Origin: Arion vulgaris
Taxonomy: Eukaryota > Mollusca > Gastropoda > Stylommatophora > Arionidae
Direction: 5' to 3'
Assembly (NCBI GenBank): GCA_020796225.1
Contig: CM036762.1
Coordinates: 49,629,407 to 49,693,406, forward strand
Length of the DNA: 64,000 nt
The stretch's first letter is position 1, and every line of letters starts with the position of its first letter. The notes below the pieces were generated by a model. The model ran no database searches. It saw only the letters and a list, made by a program, of their open reading frames with translations, and had not been told where the DNA came from. A program made the position numbers and the translations under genes. This document shows, one piece after another, positions 10,085 through 21,805 of the stretch.

Positions 10085-11990
10085 AATTGTAATACTGTTT
10101 AAAAAAAAAAAAAAAGTAATGTATGAGAAGCTTCAGGGAAACTGACCTGTTCTGAGAGGATTTCCCTAAACGTGATGTTTTTGCTGCCATGCTCATGAAT
10201 GTCTTTTGAAAAGGTGATAAACATGGAGTAAAGATTGGATACAAGACAGACAGTAATATATGAAATCTTATGAGGTAAAAATCTTCCACCAAGGTAAAAG
10301 AATCAACTATCTAAAACCTGTTTTTTGCTGATGGCTGCGCCCTCACTACCAATTCTGAGGAAGATATGCCGACCCACATAGACAGGTTTTCCATGACATG
10401 TGCTATATTTGGCCTTACCATTAACACTAGGAAAACTGTGGTTATGTTTCAACTCGTCCCTAGAGAGCAGTACCATGGTCCAGTCATCAGTATTAAACAC
10501 TAGCGTCTCCTGCCAGCGGACAACTTTGCCTATTTTGGCTGCATCCAATCCAGATCGGCAAACATAACTCTGAGATCAACAATAGGTTATCCAAAGCCGG
10601 TGCTGCATTCGGAAGGTTACGTGTTACTGTGTAGGTACGAGAGGGGATAGGAATAGGTACAAAGCTGAAGGTTTACTGCACTGTAGTACTAACCACGCTG
10701 CTGTACGCCAGCTCTCATATCTGAGAATCGTCGTACCTTTGAGGCGCAAAGAAAGTAAGCTGCGCGAAAAGACAAAACATATAACACCCACATATCTAAC
10801 CTTGATCATGGATGCCTCACCTGTGGTAGGGGATTGTGTTCGAAGATTGGACTTAACAGTCACCTCCGCACACACCAGAGAAACGTAGAAGAACACGCCT
10901 GAGGCTGTTGTCAGCATCGCTTGCGATGGATTTTACTATTATTAAACCAAAGCTTTTCTATATACAATATTGCAAGTGTTTTCCTGTAGGAGCTAGTATA
11001 AACAAATTGCCTTTGTTAACTACTTCTGGAGCAAGCCAAATAAAGTTGACTATGAGAAAAGCATGAATCTTGTAAATCAATTCTAATTACGGATAGAAAA
11101 GTAAGACCAATAATGCAAAGGCTTGACCCAAACATTGGCTAAGGACAATACTTTTCGGACGCCGATCATCCTACGCAGAGTGAGATGACGTCCAAGCACC
11201 ATGACTCAGATCAGAGATCATCGAAAAGGCGTAGATCCGGGCCGAAATATACGGCAGAATGGATCGTACTCTAGAGCGAGATACCCTAGTAAATAAACAG
11301 CTGGTTGAAACTAAACACACCATCGAAGGATAAACACCTGAGCTCAAAATCGTACTGAAGGTTTTGTGCACGTACACTTGTTCTTTGTGTGTGGCTGTTT
11401 ATATATCACATTAGAATGATAAAAATGACCGAAAAGAACGAATGAGAGAAGAAAAAAAGAAATTATAGTTACTATGAATGACGATCTTGGAGCTTTGATA
11501 ATAGTCACTGCCACACAGGGTCTAACTGGAAAATGATGTAAGTAAAGTAGTGGAGAATTATGTACAAAATGAATCAACTAGTGCTTCGGGTACAATGGAC
11601 ATGGAATTTATTCCGACCGAAACGGCTCCCAGGTGGGTCTAGCCTTAATTTGGTACCAGGAAAAGTACTGGGATGTAAAGGCGGCCAGCGTGATGTTGAT
11701 CACATTACCCATCGTGTGCCGACGGTCAATGAAGAACACTGGCCTAACCCTATATAGAACGTGGTATAAGATGGGTACCTTTACTTTACACTTTATTCTC
11801 GCTCAGATATAAACTTTCCAAAGAAATCAATGATTGGTTGGTAACGTTGAAGATATTTATATAGAACATGCTGAAATAACGCTGATACGTTTCCATCGTG
11901 GTCTTCTATAACATATGTTGCCAAGGGGCACGGTTCCCATTAACACTGGGAAAACATAAATTTACAAGAGGTAAAACCCTCATACAGAGA
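10085..11990. other. No recognised gene
   Basis: A minus-strand ORF of 81 codons (10,303-10,548) and other short ORFs occur, but I recognise no family in them. Around 11,600-11,760 a moderately GC-rich stretch (TGGGATGTAAAGGCGGCC, then GATCACATTACCCATCG) has the look of a dispersed SINE. I cannot assign it. Confidence 0.35.
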
Positions 11991-12357
11991 AAATCTGCAG
12001 TAGACTGGAAGACAAACACTGGATATGATTATGGAAAAGACTCCTCAAAGACCTAAGCAGAACAGACCAGGTCATTATATTTCGACTACGCACCGGACAC
12101 TGCAGACTCAACAAACACTTATACAGACTAGGAATAAGTCAAACAGCTCTCTGCCAGTGTCAGCAGGCAGAACAGACACCAGAGCATATCCTGCAAGACT
12201 GTCCTCTTCTGTGTGAGCTGAGAAGCAACATGTGGCCACACCCAGTCGACCTGAAAACTAAGCTTTGGGAAACCTGACAGACCTGAAGCTGACCGCCCAG
12301 TTTGTGGTCCACAGTAAATTAAGCGCATGACCAGAGATCGCTGAAGAAGAAGAAGAA
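11990..12357 (+). mobile_element. 3'-end fragment of an RNase H-bearing LINE
   Basis: With frame changes, the + strand reads FRLRTGHCRLNKHLYRLGIS and CQCQQAEQTPEHILQDCP, then a 3' UTR and a GAAGAAGAAGAAG tail at about 12,343-12,358. It is the same family end as at 4860-5117 (+) and 40,279-40,450 (-). It splits a dispersed repeat whose halves lie at about 11,850-11,880 and 12,358-12,440. That repeat is continuous at 62,090-62,280. Confidence 0.75.
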
Positions 12358-12440
12358 GGATACGAACACAGGCCCATATGCTCACTACAGGAGACAACAG
12401 TTTATAAAACACTTGTCCAATTGAATAAAGCTAAATAAAA
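12358..12440 (-). repeat. Possible tRNA-derived dispersed repeat, partial
   Basis: The minus strand reads GTAGTGAGCATATGG and then GTGTTCGTATCC, resembling A and B boxes of a tRNA-derived SINE. A second copy with a better B box (GTTCGAATCC on the minus strand) is at about 62,170-62,275. The two share TTGTCCAATTGAATAAA. The A box is weak, so the SINE assignment is tentative. Confidence 0.4.
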
Positions 12441-12921
12441 TTTGCGAGTGTATGATATTTTGATTATTTTTAGAAACCTCAGCTTAGTTCATTTAGTTAA
12501 GTTTTACAAACACAGTTGATTAATTAACATTTCATAGTGTGAATCACAGACCCGTATGCCATGCTACTAATATAACTTTAAAACCTGAACTGAGATCATC
12601 TTCAAGTAAAAACTACATTACGTTATAAACTGGTTTATTGGAACAGTAAAGTACCACAAGTTCATTTTTCAATCGTACACAGTCGAACATTCCTTGATAA
12701 ACTTCTTTGAAACACCAAGCCCTTCAATAGTTTGTGCTTTTTTTCCACCGCACACTTTCTCTATCTAAAATCACAACCTGCCTACCAATCTCTTCTCTCG
12801 TCCGCTTCACAAAACTTTATAGTTGACGTTAGATTTCAAAGATCAGCACGCGTTAAGGTGGAAACCAACGAGCGATTTTCTTAGACATGCGCCGACACGG
12901 GTCGTAACTCCTAAGTACTAA
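12441..12921. other. No gene seen
   Basis: AT-rich and without long open frames. I see no domain, repeat or RNA gene. Confidence 0.4.
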
Positions 12922-12929
12922 CATACTGC

Positions 12930-14262
12930 CAGCGCCGGATAAGCCTAGTAGCAGAAGTAGCAAATGCTACGGGCCCTGCTCTTCTAGGAGGCCCCGTGCT
13001 TCTAGGGGGCCCGCGCCTATGTGACAGATGAAAATGGAAAAATAACCAGATGTTATATCAAAACACGCAAGCTGTCTGAATTTTTAAATGCCGTGTGTGA
13101 TGGTGCTGAATCCAAAGAAATCGAAGCAGTACATACAGAAGTCGCGTCTCACTGTGTAGTAGATGAAAGCAGTGCTATAGAAGAATCATGATTACAAATA
13201 TTACCATTAAGGTCAGCAACTCTTCACGATTTAGCCCCATTTTTCACAAGACAAAATGAAATCGAATGTACAGCAAGTCCTCCCAATTTAGCCATATCAT
13301 CTTCAAGCCAAAGAGAGGCAGAAAGCACATCACATGCTTCTAATGAAGCAACATCTTCTACAAGCCAAAAACACAACGAACTTAAAATGTACTCCAACGA
13401 TATTGGTGAATAGCCAAACAACTTCAATCGAGATTATTGGATTGTGAAAGATAGTAGCGAAGTGCAACATATGAACAGTGATTTCAAGTCTTAAAAAAAA
13501 ACAAAAAAAAACATACGATAAAGAAAACAATCCACGATTTTGTCGAAAGTCGTTTTTCACATACACGCATACACCAACAAACAAAACTCACTTGAGAGAT
13601 TGGTTGTGTTATACAGAAACTAAAGGACAACTGTTCTGTTTTGTTTGCAAAGTTATTGATTTAGGCTGTACCATAGAGTGACTGGTGTATTTGGAATACT
13701 CCGGCAGTTAAAATCTATTATAGCAGAAGAGATCTTGAAAAGAACTCCAAATATTGTCAGCTCTTACCAAGAGGATTTGGAAGAAAGCCTAGGCGACGAA
13801 CTTATGCAGTTCACTGAACTTCTTAAAATTAATGTAGCTGCTGCTATTAACAATGAAAAGCATGAGGCTCTTGAACTGCAATTTTATAAACTTATAATAG
13901 AAAATTCATTAGAGTCGTGTTTCCCAAATGTAGAAATAGTCTTACGAATTTATTTGTCTTTAATGATTACTAACTGCAGCGGAGAACGTTCTTTTTCAAC
14001 ATTAAAGTGTATAAAAAGTGAGTTAAGAAACATGATGGGACAAGATCGTCTAAATAACCTCACGTTAATGAACATTAAATGTAATTTACTTAAAGGAATT
14101 GATTTGTCTAGTGCTATCTCTAAATTTGCTCACATTAAATCGAGACAAGTTTGTTTGTAAAAGTGTATATTATTTTGTGTGTATTATTTTATTATCATAC
14201 AAAAACCTAGGGCCCCGCGATTAAATTTGCTACGGGCCCCGCGCTAGCCTAATCCGGCACTG
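12930..14262 (+). mobile_element. hAT transposon copy A, internally deleted, perfect 8-bp target duplication
   Basis: The target duplication CATACTGC is exact on both sides (12,922-12,929 and 14,263-14,270). The ends are CAGCGCCGGATAAGCC and, inverted, GGCTAATCCGGCACTG, giving hAT-type CAG..CTG termini. Compared with copy B at 50,643-55,569, about 1.5 kb of transposase is missing. The deletion joins AGGCTGT (near 53,610 in B) to ACCATAGAGTGA (near 55,090 in B). The shared ends and coding sequence show both copies are one family. Confidence 0.92.
13024..14160 (+). pseudogene. hAT transposase remnant: N-terminus joined to dimerisation domain
   Basis: An N-terminal segment (ENGKITRCYIKTRKL, about 13,030-13,080) leads to a broken TTF-type zinc-finger region (CRKSFFTYTHTPTNKTHLRD, then GQLFCFVCKVID, 13,538-13,665). 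After the deletion junction comes an intact C-terminus with the hAT dimerisation signature: NVEIVLRIYLSLMITNCSGE, RSFSTLKCIKSELRNMMG and LNNLTLMNIKCN, ending at 14,160. The catalytic RNase H-like core is absent. The C-terminus is better kept here than in copy B. The element could only have moved with a transposase supplied elsewhere. Confidence 0.85.
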
Positions 14263-14270
14263 CATACTGC

Positions 14271-14753
14271 AAACACACACCATGCGTTTAATAATGCGTC
14301 CCTAGAGACCGCTTAAATTCGACAATAGACAGCTACTTATAGATACTCTATCAATATTTTACAGTAAACATTGATGTGAATACTTAACAGAATAATTACG
14401 TTAACTTGAAGTTTCTTCTGGCCTGGCATGGTGTGCGTCGCACATCTAGCACGCATGGAGAATACGCCACTGGAAACGAGTACATTTGGAGCACAGCCAA
14501 CTATATACTCATACGGCCGGTGGACTCAGGCAAACAAATATTGGAAATCAAACCACAACCAGTCACGTGACCCCGCATTCCATTATTGTTGTATATAAAC
14601 GAATTCAATTTAAAATCAAAATAACATGCTATATCAAGGTTATATTATGTAAAAAACGAAGTTTACCAATAAGGAATATCAGTATTATGAATATTTTCCA
14701 TCAATAAATAAACATAGACTCATAGAATTGAGTAAAGTTGAAAAAAAAAAGCT
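14271..14753. other. No gene seen
   Basis: AT-rich intergenic sequence with a poly-A run at about 14,741-14,750. No domain or repeat is recognised. Confidence 0.4.
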
Positions 14754-16330
14754 TTGGTACTAAAATGGGTACTAAAATGGGACTAATATGCGTGTATGCT
14801 TGTATTAGTATAATATGCTTGTATGCTTGTATTAGTATAATATACTAATATGCTTGTCTATTCATGGGTCATCTTGAACACCTAGTATGGAATTCCTATG
14901 ACGGCCCTCTTCCGTCCGTGTATCATAGATACATTGATGATTGTATTGGCATTACTGATATGCCTGAAGCCGATTTGTCACGCTTCATTAATTTCATTAA
15001 TGTCTTCAATCCTGCTATTCGGTTTACCTCTCACATCTCTACCTCTTGTGTCAACTTTCTTGACATCACTATCACCATCAGCCTATCCACCCTCACTACA
15101 TCAGTATACTATAAGCCTATTGATGCACATAGTTTTCTCCTTTATACCTCTTCCCATTCCCAGGCTTGTCGTGACTCTTTACTTTTCTCTCAACTCTTGC
15201 GCCTTCGTCGCCTCTGTAGCGAGGACGATGATTTTCTCGATAGAGCTAACGAGATGCTTGATTTCTTCCGCAAGCGCCTATACCCAGAGAATGTGCTTGC
15301 ATCTGCTATGCATCGCGTTCAGCAAATTGCTCGCCAGGATGCCCTTTCTAACCAGCATAGAACTTCCAATTCTGACAGTATGAAACTTATCTTAACTTTT
15401 CACCCTCATAGTTCCCTTGTGAAGAAAGTCTTATTCCGTCATCTATCCATTCAGTCTGATCCTGAGGCACGTTCAGTCTTCCAACATTATCCTTTGGTGG
15501 CGTACAGACGGAACAGAAGTCTTAAGGATATGTTGGTTAACAGTCGCCTTAAGTCCAATATCCAGAGTCATTTTGTCACCATCCAGTGTGGCCGTCGGCG
15601 CTGCAACACGTGTGCTTATGTAATACAGACCCGCACTGTGTCTTTTCCAAAAGCTGCGTTTGTTATTGAAGACAGTTTCCGTGCTAGTCCGTAATATTAT
15701 CTATGCCATCACCTGCAAGCGGTGAAACACGGCCTATATTGGTGAGACCGGCAAGAGGCTCAGTGACCGATTCGCCCAGCACTTGCGCGGTATACGCCAA
15801 TGCTCTGTGACCCCTGTAGCTACTCATTTCAATGATACTGGCAATTCAGAAGCTTGCGATGTCCAGGTCACAGCCATCCGATCATGTTCCTCTGATGATA
15901 GTAGTCGATTTTCTCTGGAGAACCGTTTTATTTCGTTGTATGGTACCTTGCGACCTCTTGGACTCAAAGCATTACATTCCTATGCTTCTTAGTACTTTCT
16001 GATCTCATGCCTTGTAATCTATATGTGTATTTGCTTCATATATATAAGTTATATATTCACTTGATCATTTATTGTTTCTCTTCTTTTCCACTTCTAGTTT
16101 TGTGTTGCACTTTATTTATTTAGTTATTTATTTATATACCCAGATTTTCATTAGATACGTTTGAATGCTTCTGTAATCGTCCATTTGTAAGTATTCTTTG
16201 AAATTCGTCACTCCTGTTGCATCGTTTGCTTGATAAAGTCCTTTTGGTCGAAACGTTGCTGTTTATCGTCACTGTTTCTGTATTTTGTAAAACTATAGTA
16301 CTTTGTTTGTACGTGTTTCGCTAAAAAAAT
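14754..16330 (+). mobile_element. Penelope-like retroelement, copy 2 (5'-truncated)
   Basis: The copy begins inside RT motif B, where short direct repeats (ACTAAAATGGG twice, and a TGTATGCTTGTATTAGTATA block twice) mark a rearranged end. It then runs to the same 3' tail as copy 1. It is close enough in sequence to copy 1 to help read the frameshifts there. Nothing upstream of motif B is present, as expected for 5' truncation during insertion. Confidence 0.9.
14864..15992 (+). pseudogene. Penelope-like RT C-terminus and GIY-YIG endonuclease
   Basis: One open frame of 276 codons carries motif C (YHRYIDDCIGI, 14,925-14,950), the RT thumb and the CGRRRCNTCAY motif (about 15,590-15,620). A frameshift near 15,688 and a stop in the CKRCN segment follow. 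The endonuclease continues as AYIGETGKRLSDRF (about 15,733-15,775) and LENRFISLYGTLRP, ending at 15,992. It is less damaged than copy 1 but still not translatable as one protein. Confidence 0.87.
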
Positions 16331-17499
16331 CTTGCAGTGTTCTATCAAATATATATAAATTCCAGCCCCACAACTGAAACTAGGTCAGGGGTTCCCGGTC
16401 AGTTATGCGGTCCAATATTAGAGTTGGCTGTGCTTTGGAGCAAGAGCGAAGATCCTACCTCAGCGTCGCAGAGATTGAGAAATAAACAAATATAAGTTAC
16501 AAAAACTTGGACAGAGTTTTGAAGTGATTGAAAATAATTACATAACAATCGAATGAAAAACAAATTTGGGAAAAGGAAGTGCATTGTTAAACGAGTTTAG
16601 TTTGTCTCGTGACGATTGTCACTTTCTGTTCAAACTATTATTTATACGTAACTGTTTGTTTCAATGACAGTAATTAATGTCTATTTAAAACGAGGGTCAC
16701 AACTTTCAATACGTCTTTTTTTTTCATCCGAACTACAACTTTTTCTACCAAAAACCAGTCATATTTTTACACGAGCTACACCCTTTTCTATGAAAAACCA
16801 GTATTTTTCTTATTATATCAGGACAAGTTGACTGTACAGACATGACAAATAACAATTTTTCTTTCATTAATACAACAGAGTTACAAACGTGTAGTATTTT
16901 TTTAAACATTTTCAGCTAGTCAATATTTTATGATAATGTGACAGTTCAAGACCTCACGCTACTATTGGAGCAAAAAATGTGAGATCCCGTCAAAAGCGTT
17001 ATTGTATAGAGACAGAGAGAGGTAAAGTGACCATATTTGCTTAGAGTACGCCCACTTATTACAAAAATAAAATCGATCATAGACAACAGATGCAAGCATA
17101 CCAACTAACACTACTAGCAGCTAGGAATATTATATATGTTATCCCACACAAGTTAAAACCAAACTTACAGTCGGCATGTCTAGTATTTTTAAGTTACATC
17201 AAATACCCGTACTTAATTACTCTGTTGAAAATTGAACGACTTTGAATAAATAACATTCAGCGATCATTAAAATATATTCTAGTTGATCTAATAGCATGCG
17301 ATCAGAGCTATGCTAATTGTTATTGAAGATTATAAATAGTAGTTTTTATAATTTTAAGACAAACCTGTCAGACAAAATAAAAAATGACAATCTATATTGG
17401 AAATATGAAACAATACAACAACTTAATTTCTTAATTTCTTTGATGAACATTTAAGCTCTGAAAGGAATTCAATTGTAGTGTTTGAAACTGTGAACAAAA
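16331..17499. promoter_or_regulatory. Array spacer and 5' conserved block of GPCR G2
   Basis: About 16,460-16,620 is the shared spacer (GCAGAGATTGAGAAATAAAC, then AACGAGTTTAGTTTGTCTCG). The 5' block starts at 16,918 with AGTCAATATTTTATGATAAT and continues through ACGCCCACTTATTAC, CTAACACTACTAGCAG and AATAAATAACATTCAGCG to the leader GTGTTTGAAACTGTGAAC. A TATAAATA lies at 17,331-17,338, about 170 bases before the ATG, the same spacing as in G8. Confidence 0.55.
17331..17338 (+). promoter_or_regulatory. Possible TATA box of GPCR G2
   Basis: TATAAATA sits about 170 bases upstream of the start codon. G8 has the same octamer at 58,455-58,462, about 176 bases upstream. Most other units carry TACAAATA at this place. 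Function is an inference. Confidence 0.3.
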
Positions 17500-18432
17500 A
17501 TGAATACAAGCTTATCGGATTTCAGATTTTGTTATATATCCGCAATGATAGATATTATTTATGGAAGTGTTGGGACAATCGTCGTTTTAGAGAATGTTCT
17601 GTTGATATTTATAATATTACGGACAACAAGACTTCACAACATTGCAAACATTTTCATAACATCTTTAGCTGTCTCAGATCTGATCGTTGGGCTAACTGGT
17701 AGTTTGTCCGGCATCATTTTAGCTGCTATTGGCTTTTCTGAATGGATATCAACGAATGTGCCATTTGTAATGGATATATGTAATGCAGGAATGATATTCT
17801 GTTCATATCTTCACATGACACTGATTGCTATTGAACGTTATGTTTACATCGCTTACCCTTACTTTCATTCTAGACATGTCACTGAAAAGTTTGTCATGAA
17901 ATGTTTGCTCGGTGTATGGATTCTAGTCATACTTGGTACAACAATACCGATTGTTCTTCAGAACAGTGAGAACTATTGTCAACATGGAGATTTAAAATCC
18001 CACAGTTTTGTATATTTTAGCTGCTTAATGAATGTATTACTTCTTATTACAATTTGTTCAGTGTATTTAAAAATAGTTGCTTTATCGTTGAAACATCGGC
18101 GATCAATTGCTACCTTCAATGAAGCTGTATTGAATTCTGGATCTTCAAACAACACAGACAACACCAGAATAAGCACTGAAAGATGGGTACACATGATAAA
18201 ATCTATTCGTTTCTTTTTAGTGATGACAGGTTCCTTAGTTGTAATGACAATTCCTGTGACAGTTTGTATTTTGATTAACATGCTAAGTAAGAGTACTAAA
18301 CAAAGTGTCATCAATATGATTACATATATTCCAAGTTTACATTCGGGAGTTAATTTCTTTATTAACATTTTCATGAACACTGATTTCAAACGAGCAGTCA
18401 AAAAATGTTTTCATTGTGAAATATTCAGCTAA
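17500..18432 (+). CDS. GPCR G2, rhodopsin-class orphan receptor
   Basis: Intronless, 310 residues. Landmarks: N1.50 at Asn32 (LENVL), D2.50 at Asp60, E-R-Y at 112-114, W4.50 at Trp140, the ECL2 Cys at 160, TM6 TIP at 250-252 in place of CWxP, and TM7 NFFIN at 285-289 in place of NPxxY. Counting back from Arg113, Cys94 is position 3.31, so Cys3.25 is missing. TM5 has no Pro. N-glycosylation sites are NTS (2-4) and, in ICL3, NNT. The ICL3 segment (SLKHRRSI, FNEAVLNSGSSNNTDNTR) is conserved in the array. With G5 and G8 it forms a subgroup with EWIST/EWISK before TM3. Ligand unknown. Confidence 0.93.
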   Translation: MNTSLSDFRFCYISAMIDIIYGSVGTIVVLENVLLIFIILRTTRLHNIANIFITSLAVSDLIVGLTGSLSGIILAAIGFSEWISTNVPFVMDICNAGMIFCSYLHMTLIAIERYVYIAYPYFHSRHVTEKFVMKCLLGVWILVILGTTIPIVLQNSENYCQHGDLKSHSFVYFSCLMNVLLLITICSVYLKIVALSLKHRRSIATFNEAVLNSGSSNNTDNTRISTERWVHMIKSIRFFLVMTGSLVVMTIPVTVCILINMLSKSTKQSVINMITYIPSLHSGVNFFINIFMNTDFKRAVKKCFHCEIFS

Positions 18433-18736
18433 TCTCTGACTAACAAGCATTACATTTAATAGTCGAATATTTTCTGTTATTTAATTTGGTTTCATGTGTT
18501 GCATATACAATATCACGAAAGTAGTCGATTACAGACGTCAATTCGATAATAATCACGACTATCGCAAGCAAAAATGAATACAACATGAAAGCCAAAAAAA
18601 TAATATATAATTCACCCTAGCTTATAGATATTGTATTTAACAAGTGACAGTGATTGTCCTGTTGGTTTCCATAGAACTAGAAGCTTGATCTTACTTCAAT
18701 TAAGATAAAGGTTAAATAGAAAAATATCTCGATAGC
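18433..18736. other. GPCR G2 3' flank
   Basis: Conserved 3' flank shared with the other units (TTTAATTTGGTTTCATGTGT, ATCACGAAAGTAGTCGATTA, AATAATCACGACTATCGCAA). No ORF. It runs directly into the 53-bp satellite. Confidence 0.7.
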
Positions 18737-19265
18737 TTCACGCAGAGAACAGAACTAATACATTTAATGATAGATGCAAGTACATTATCTCCACACAGAG
18801 AACAGAACTAATATCTTTAGTGATAGATGCTAGTACATTATCTCCACACAGAGAACAGAACTAATATCTTTAGTGATAGATGCTAGTACATTATCTCCAC
18901 ACAGAGAACAGAACTAATATCTTTAGTGATAGATGCTAGTACATTATCTCCACACAGAGAACAGAACTAATACATTTAATGATAGATGCAAGTACATTAT
19001 CTCCACACAGAGAACAGAACTAATACATTTAGTGATAGATGCAAGTACATTATCTCCATACAGAGAACAGAACTAATACATTTAATGATAGATGCAATCA
19101 CATTATCTCCACACAGAGAACAGAACTAATACATTTAGTGATAGATGCAAGTACATTATCTCCACACAGAGAACAGAACTAATATCTTTGGTGAGAGAAA
19201 CCCATTACCATCACGCAGAGAACAAAACTAACACATTTGATGAGAGATGCAAGCACATTTCCTTC
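18737..19265. repeat. 53-bp satellite, about 10 units
   Basis: The core CAGAGAACAGAACTAATA recurs at 18,743, 18,796, 18,849 and so on, every 53 bp up to about 19,216, with a small length change in the last units. The same family appears at about 35,588-35,815 and 40,030-40,190, always in the same place relative to GPCR units. It belongs to the duplicated unit. Confidence 0.9.
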
Positions 19266-19857
19266 ATGCCGCAGAGATTAAGAAGGAAGGAAAGGTAAAT
19301 TACAAGAACTTAGTGAAGGTTTCGAAGTCAGTGAAAATAATTATATAACAATCAAATGTTAGACAAGTAGGGGAAAATGAAATACATTGTTAAACTAGTT
19401 TAGCTTGTCTCGTGACGAGTAATTACCCTCTGTTTTATCTGTTATTAACATATCCATTAGCGAATTGAAAAACATACTGTTACCGAATTAAATGTTTGTT
19501 CATATTTTCATTCCGTTAATTTGTGTACAAATAAAGCTGTTATTTTCTTAGTTCTCAACAACTTGTTTGTAATAATATATTGTTTTAGAGATTAAAAATA
19601 AATGAAATATTATAAAATAATAAAAGTAAAGTTTTACCAAGATGAAGGTGTTCAACACAGAAGTTGTAGTATCAATAAAAATATCCACTAACATCACTAA
19701 TTGTATCGTCCCTATTATTATTTTAGTACTATCAAAATGACAATTTGAAATAATGATATACAGACATGAACACTAAAAACAAATTATCTTTTTGAACAAT
19801 TCAATTATTAATACAGCAGAGTTATAAACGTTGTGTTTTTCTTGTACATGATTAATC
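19266..19857. other. Conserved array spacer
   Basis: Begins GCCGCAGAGATTAAGAAGGA and includes AAAATGAAATACATTGTTAA and AATTGTATCGTCCCTATTAT. The same spacer is at about 35,818-36,385 and 40,440-40,860. No ORF is supported. Confidence 0.6.
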
Positions 19858-20258
19858 ATCATCAAATAGCTTGTCCTGAGCAGAACTTTGCCACCCCAAC
19901 AGTCCTCCAGAATTTCTCTCTTTCATAGGCCAGATGTCCTGCCTCTGCAGCCGTCATGCTCAAACCATCAATTAAATCCTGAATCCATCTTCTCCGTGGT
20001 CTTCATCTTCTTCTCTTTGCTGGTATGTCTCCTTCCATGATGGTTTTATCCAGCCCTTCATGTCTTTTTATATGTTCAAAATATCTTAATTTTCTCTTTC
20101 ATATTTGTAGCATCAGCCAGTTTTCTTTGATTGTAAGTTCTTTCTGGATAGATCTATTTGTTCTCTTCTCTGTCCATGATATACGAAGGACTCTTCTGTA
20201 ACACTTCTATTCAAAAGCACTTATATGTTTTCCCACTGCTTTATTAAATGTCCATGAA
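19858..20258 (-). mobile_element. LINE 3'-end fragment (RTE/L2-like tail)
   Basis: The minus strand encodes a typical LINE C-terminus: KTIMEGDIPAKRRRRRPRRR, then WIQDLIDGLSMTAAEAGHLA, ending FCSGQAI. It has an ATC/GAT-type tail. The same insertion is present upstream of G6 at 37,752-38,173, so it predates the G3/G6 duplication. Confidence 0.8.
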
Positions 20259-20875
20259 CAGTGAGTCAATATTTTATGATAATGTGAGAGTTCATGACCT
20301 CGTGCTTCTGTTGGAGCAAAAATATAATAATGATCACAGCAACAGCGTTATTGTTCAAAGGCAGAGAGAGAGGTAAAGCATTGATCTTTGCGAAGTGTAC
20401 GCCCACTTATTTGTTTGTAAAAAATCGATCATAGAAAACAGAATCAAGCATACCAACTAATACTTCCATCAGCTAGGAATATGTTATCACAATCAAGTTA
20501 AAAACAATCTTATAGTCGGCATATCTGGTATGTTTCAACCAAATAATTCTCTACTCTGTCAAAAATTGAACGACTTTGAATAAATAACATTCAAGGATCA
20601 TTAAAATGTATTCTACTTGATCTAAAAGCAAGCGTTCAGTGATGTACTATTTGTTATTGAAGATTACAAATATTAGTATTTAAGAATTTTTAGATTTTAG
20701 TTATGTTAAAAAAATAAAATAAAATAAAACCATATTAGTTATTTATTATTCACAATTCTCGAATATTTAAGAAGAAAAATATATATCCATGACAACCTAC
20801 ATTGGAAAAATGAAATATTCAGACAATCATTGACGAACAAGATTCAAGTTGTAATGTTTGAAACTGTGAATCAAC
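20259..20875. promoter_or_regulatory. 5' conserved block of GPCR G3
   Basis: Starts at 20,264 with AGTCAATATTTTATGATAAT, then ACGCCCACTTATTTG, CTAATACTTCCATCAGC, AATAAATAACATTCAAGG and the leader ATGTTTGAAACTGTGAATC. It is closest to the G6 and G7 blocks, which share GAATATTTAAGAAGAAAAAT shortly before the gene. Confidence 0.55.
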
Positions 20876-21805
20876 ATGAATACGAGTTTGTCCGAGTTGA
20901 AGTTTTGTTACATATTCACATGGATAGATATTGTTTATTTAATTGTCGGAATAATTGTCGTTTTCGAGAATGTTTTGATGATATTTATAATATTACGGAC
21001 ACAAAGACTTCACAACATCGCAAACATTTTCATAACATCTTTAGCTGTGTCAGATCTGATCGTTGGATTATTTGATAGCTTGTCTAGCATCGTTTTAGCT
21101 GCAATTGGCTTTTCCGAATTCTCAAAGAATGTGATATTTGTATTGGATACATATAATTCAGGAATGATATTCTGCTCGTATCTTCACATGACATTGATTG
21201 CTATTGAGCGTTATGTTTACATCGCTTACCCTTACTTTCATTCTAGACAAATCACGGAAAAGGTTATTATGAAATGTGTACTCGGTGTATGGACTCTAGT
21301 CATACTTGCTGCAACAATATCAATTTTTTTTCAGAACGGTGAGAACTTTTGTCTACATGGAAATTTTGAAACCCACAGCTTTGTATATGTTATCAGTTTA
21401 GTTAATATATTGTTTATAATTATAATTTGTTCAGTGTATTTCAAAATAGTGTCTTTATCGTTGAAACATCGACGATCAATTGCTACCTTCAATGAGGCTG
21501 TATTGAATTCTGGATCTTCAAACAACACAGACAACACCAGAATGAGCAAGGAAAGATGGGTACACATGATAAAATCTATTCGTTTCTTCTTAGTGATGAC
21601 AGGTTCCTTAGTTGTAATGACAATTCCTGCGACAGTTTGTATTTTGATTTACATGCTAAGTAAGAATACTAATCAAAATGTCATCAATACCATAATATAT
21701 CTTCAAAGCTTTCATTCGGGAATTAATTTCTTTATTAACATTTTCATGAACACTGATTTCAAACAAGCAGTCAAAAAATGTTTTCATTGCGAAACTGTCA
21801 GCTAA
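20876..21805 (+). CDS. GPCR G3, rhodopsin-class orphan receptor
   Basis: Intronless, 309 residues, one shorter than G2 because of a single-residue deletion before TM3 (SEFSKN instead of SEWISTN). N1.50 (FENVL), D2.50, IERY and W4.50 are present. The TM3 Cys at 3.31 seen in G1, G2, G5 and G8 is Tyr here, so the lone ECL2 Cys (ENFC) has no obvious partner. TM7 is GINFFINIF. The C-tail is KKCFHCETVS. It is the closest relative of G6 and G7. Candidate AATAAA signals lie at 21,946 and 21,967. Ligand unknown. Confidence 0.93.
   Translation: MNTSLSELKFCYIFTWIDIVYLIVGIIVVFENVLMIFIILRTQRLHNIANIFITSLAVSDLIVGLFDSLSSIVLAAIGFSEFSKNVIFVLDTYNSGMIFCSYLHMTLIAIERYVYIAYPYFHSRQITEKVIMKCVLGVWTLVILAATISIFFQNGENFCLHGNFETHSFVYVISLVNILFIIIICSVYFKIVSLSLKHRRSIATFNEAVLNSGSSNNTDNTRMSKERWVHMIKSIRFFLVMTGSLVVMTIPATVCILIYMLSKNTNQNVINTIIYLQSFHSGINFFINIFMNTDFKQAVKKCFHCETVS

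Noticed and set aside
10303..10548. An 81-codon minus ORF with fairly balanced composition.
   Set aside because: I could not match it to any family and saw no second copy, so it is only mentioned as an unassigned ORF.
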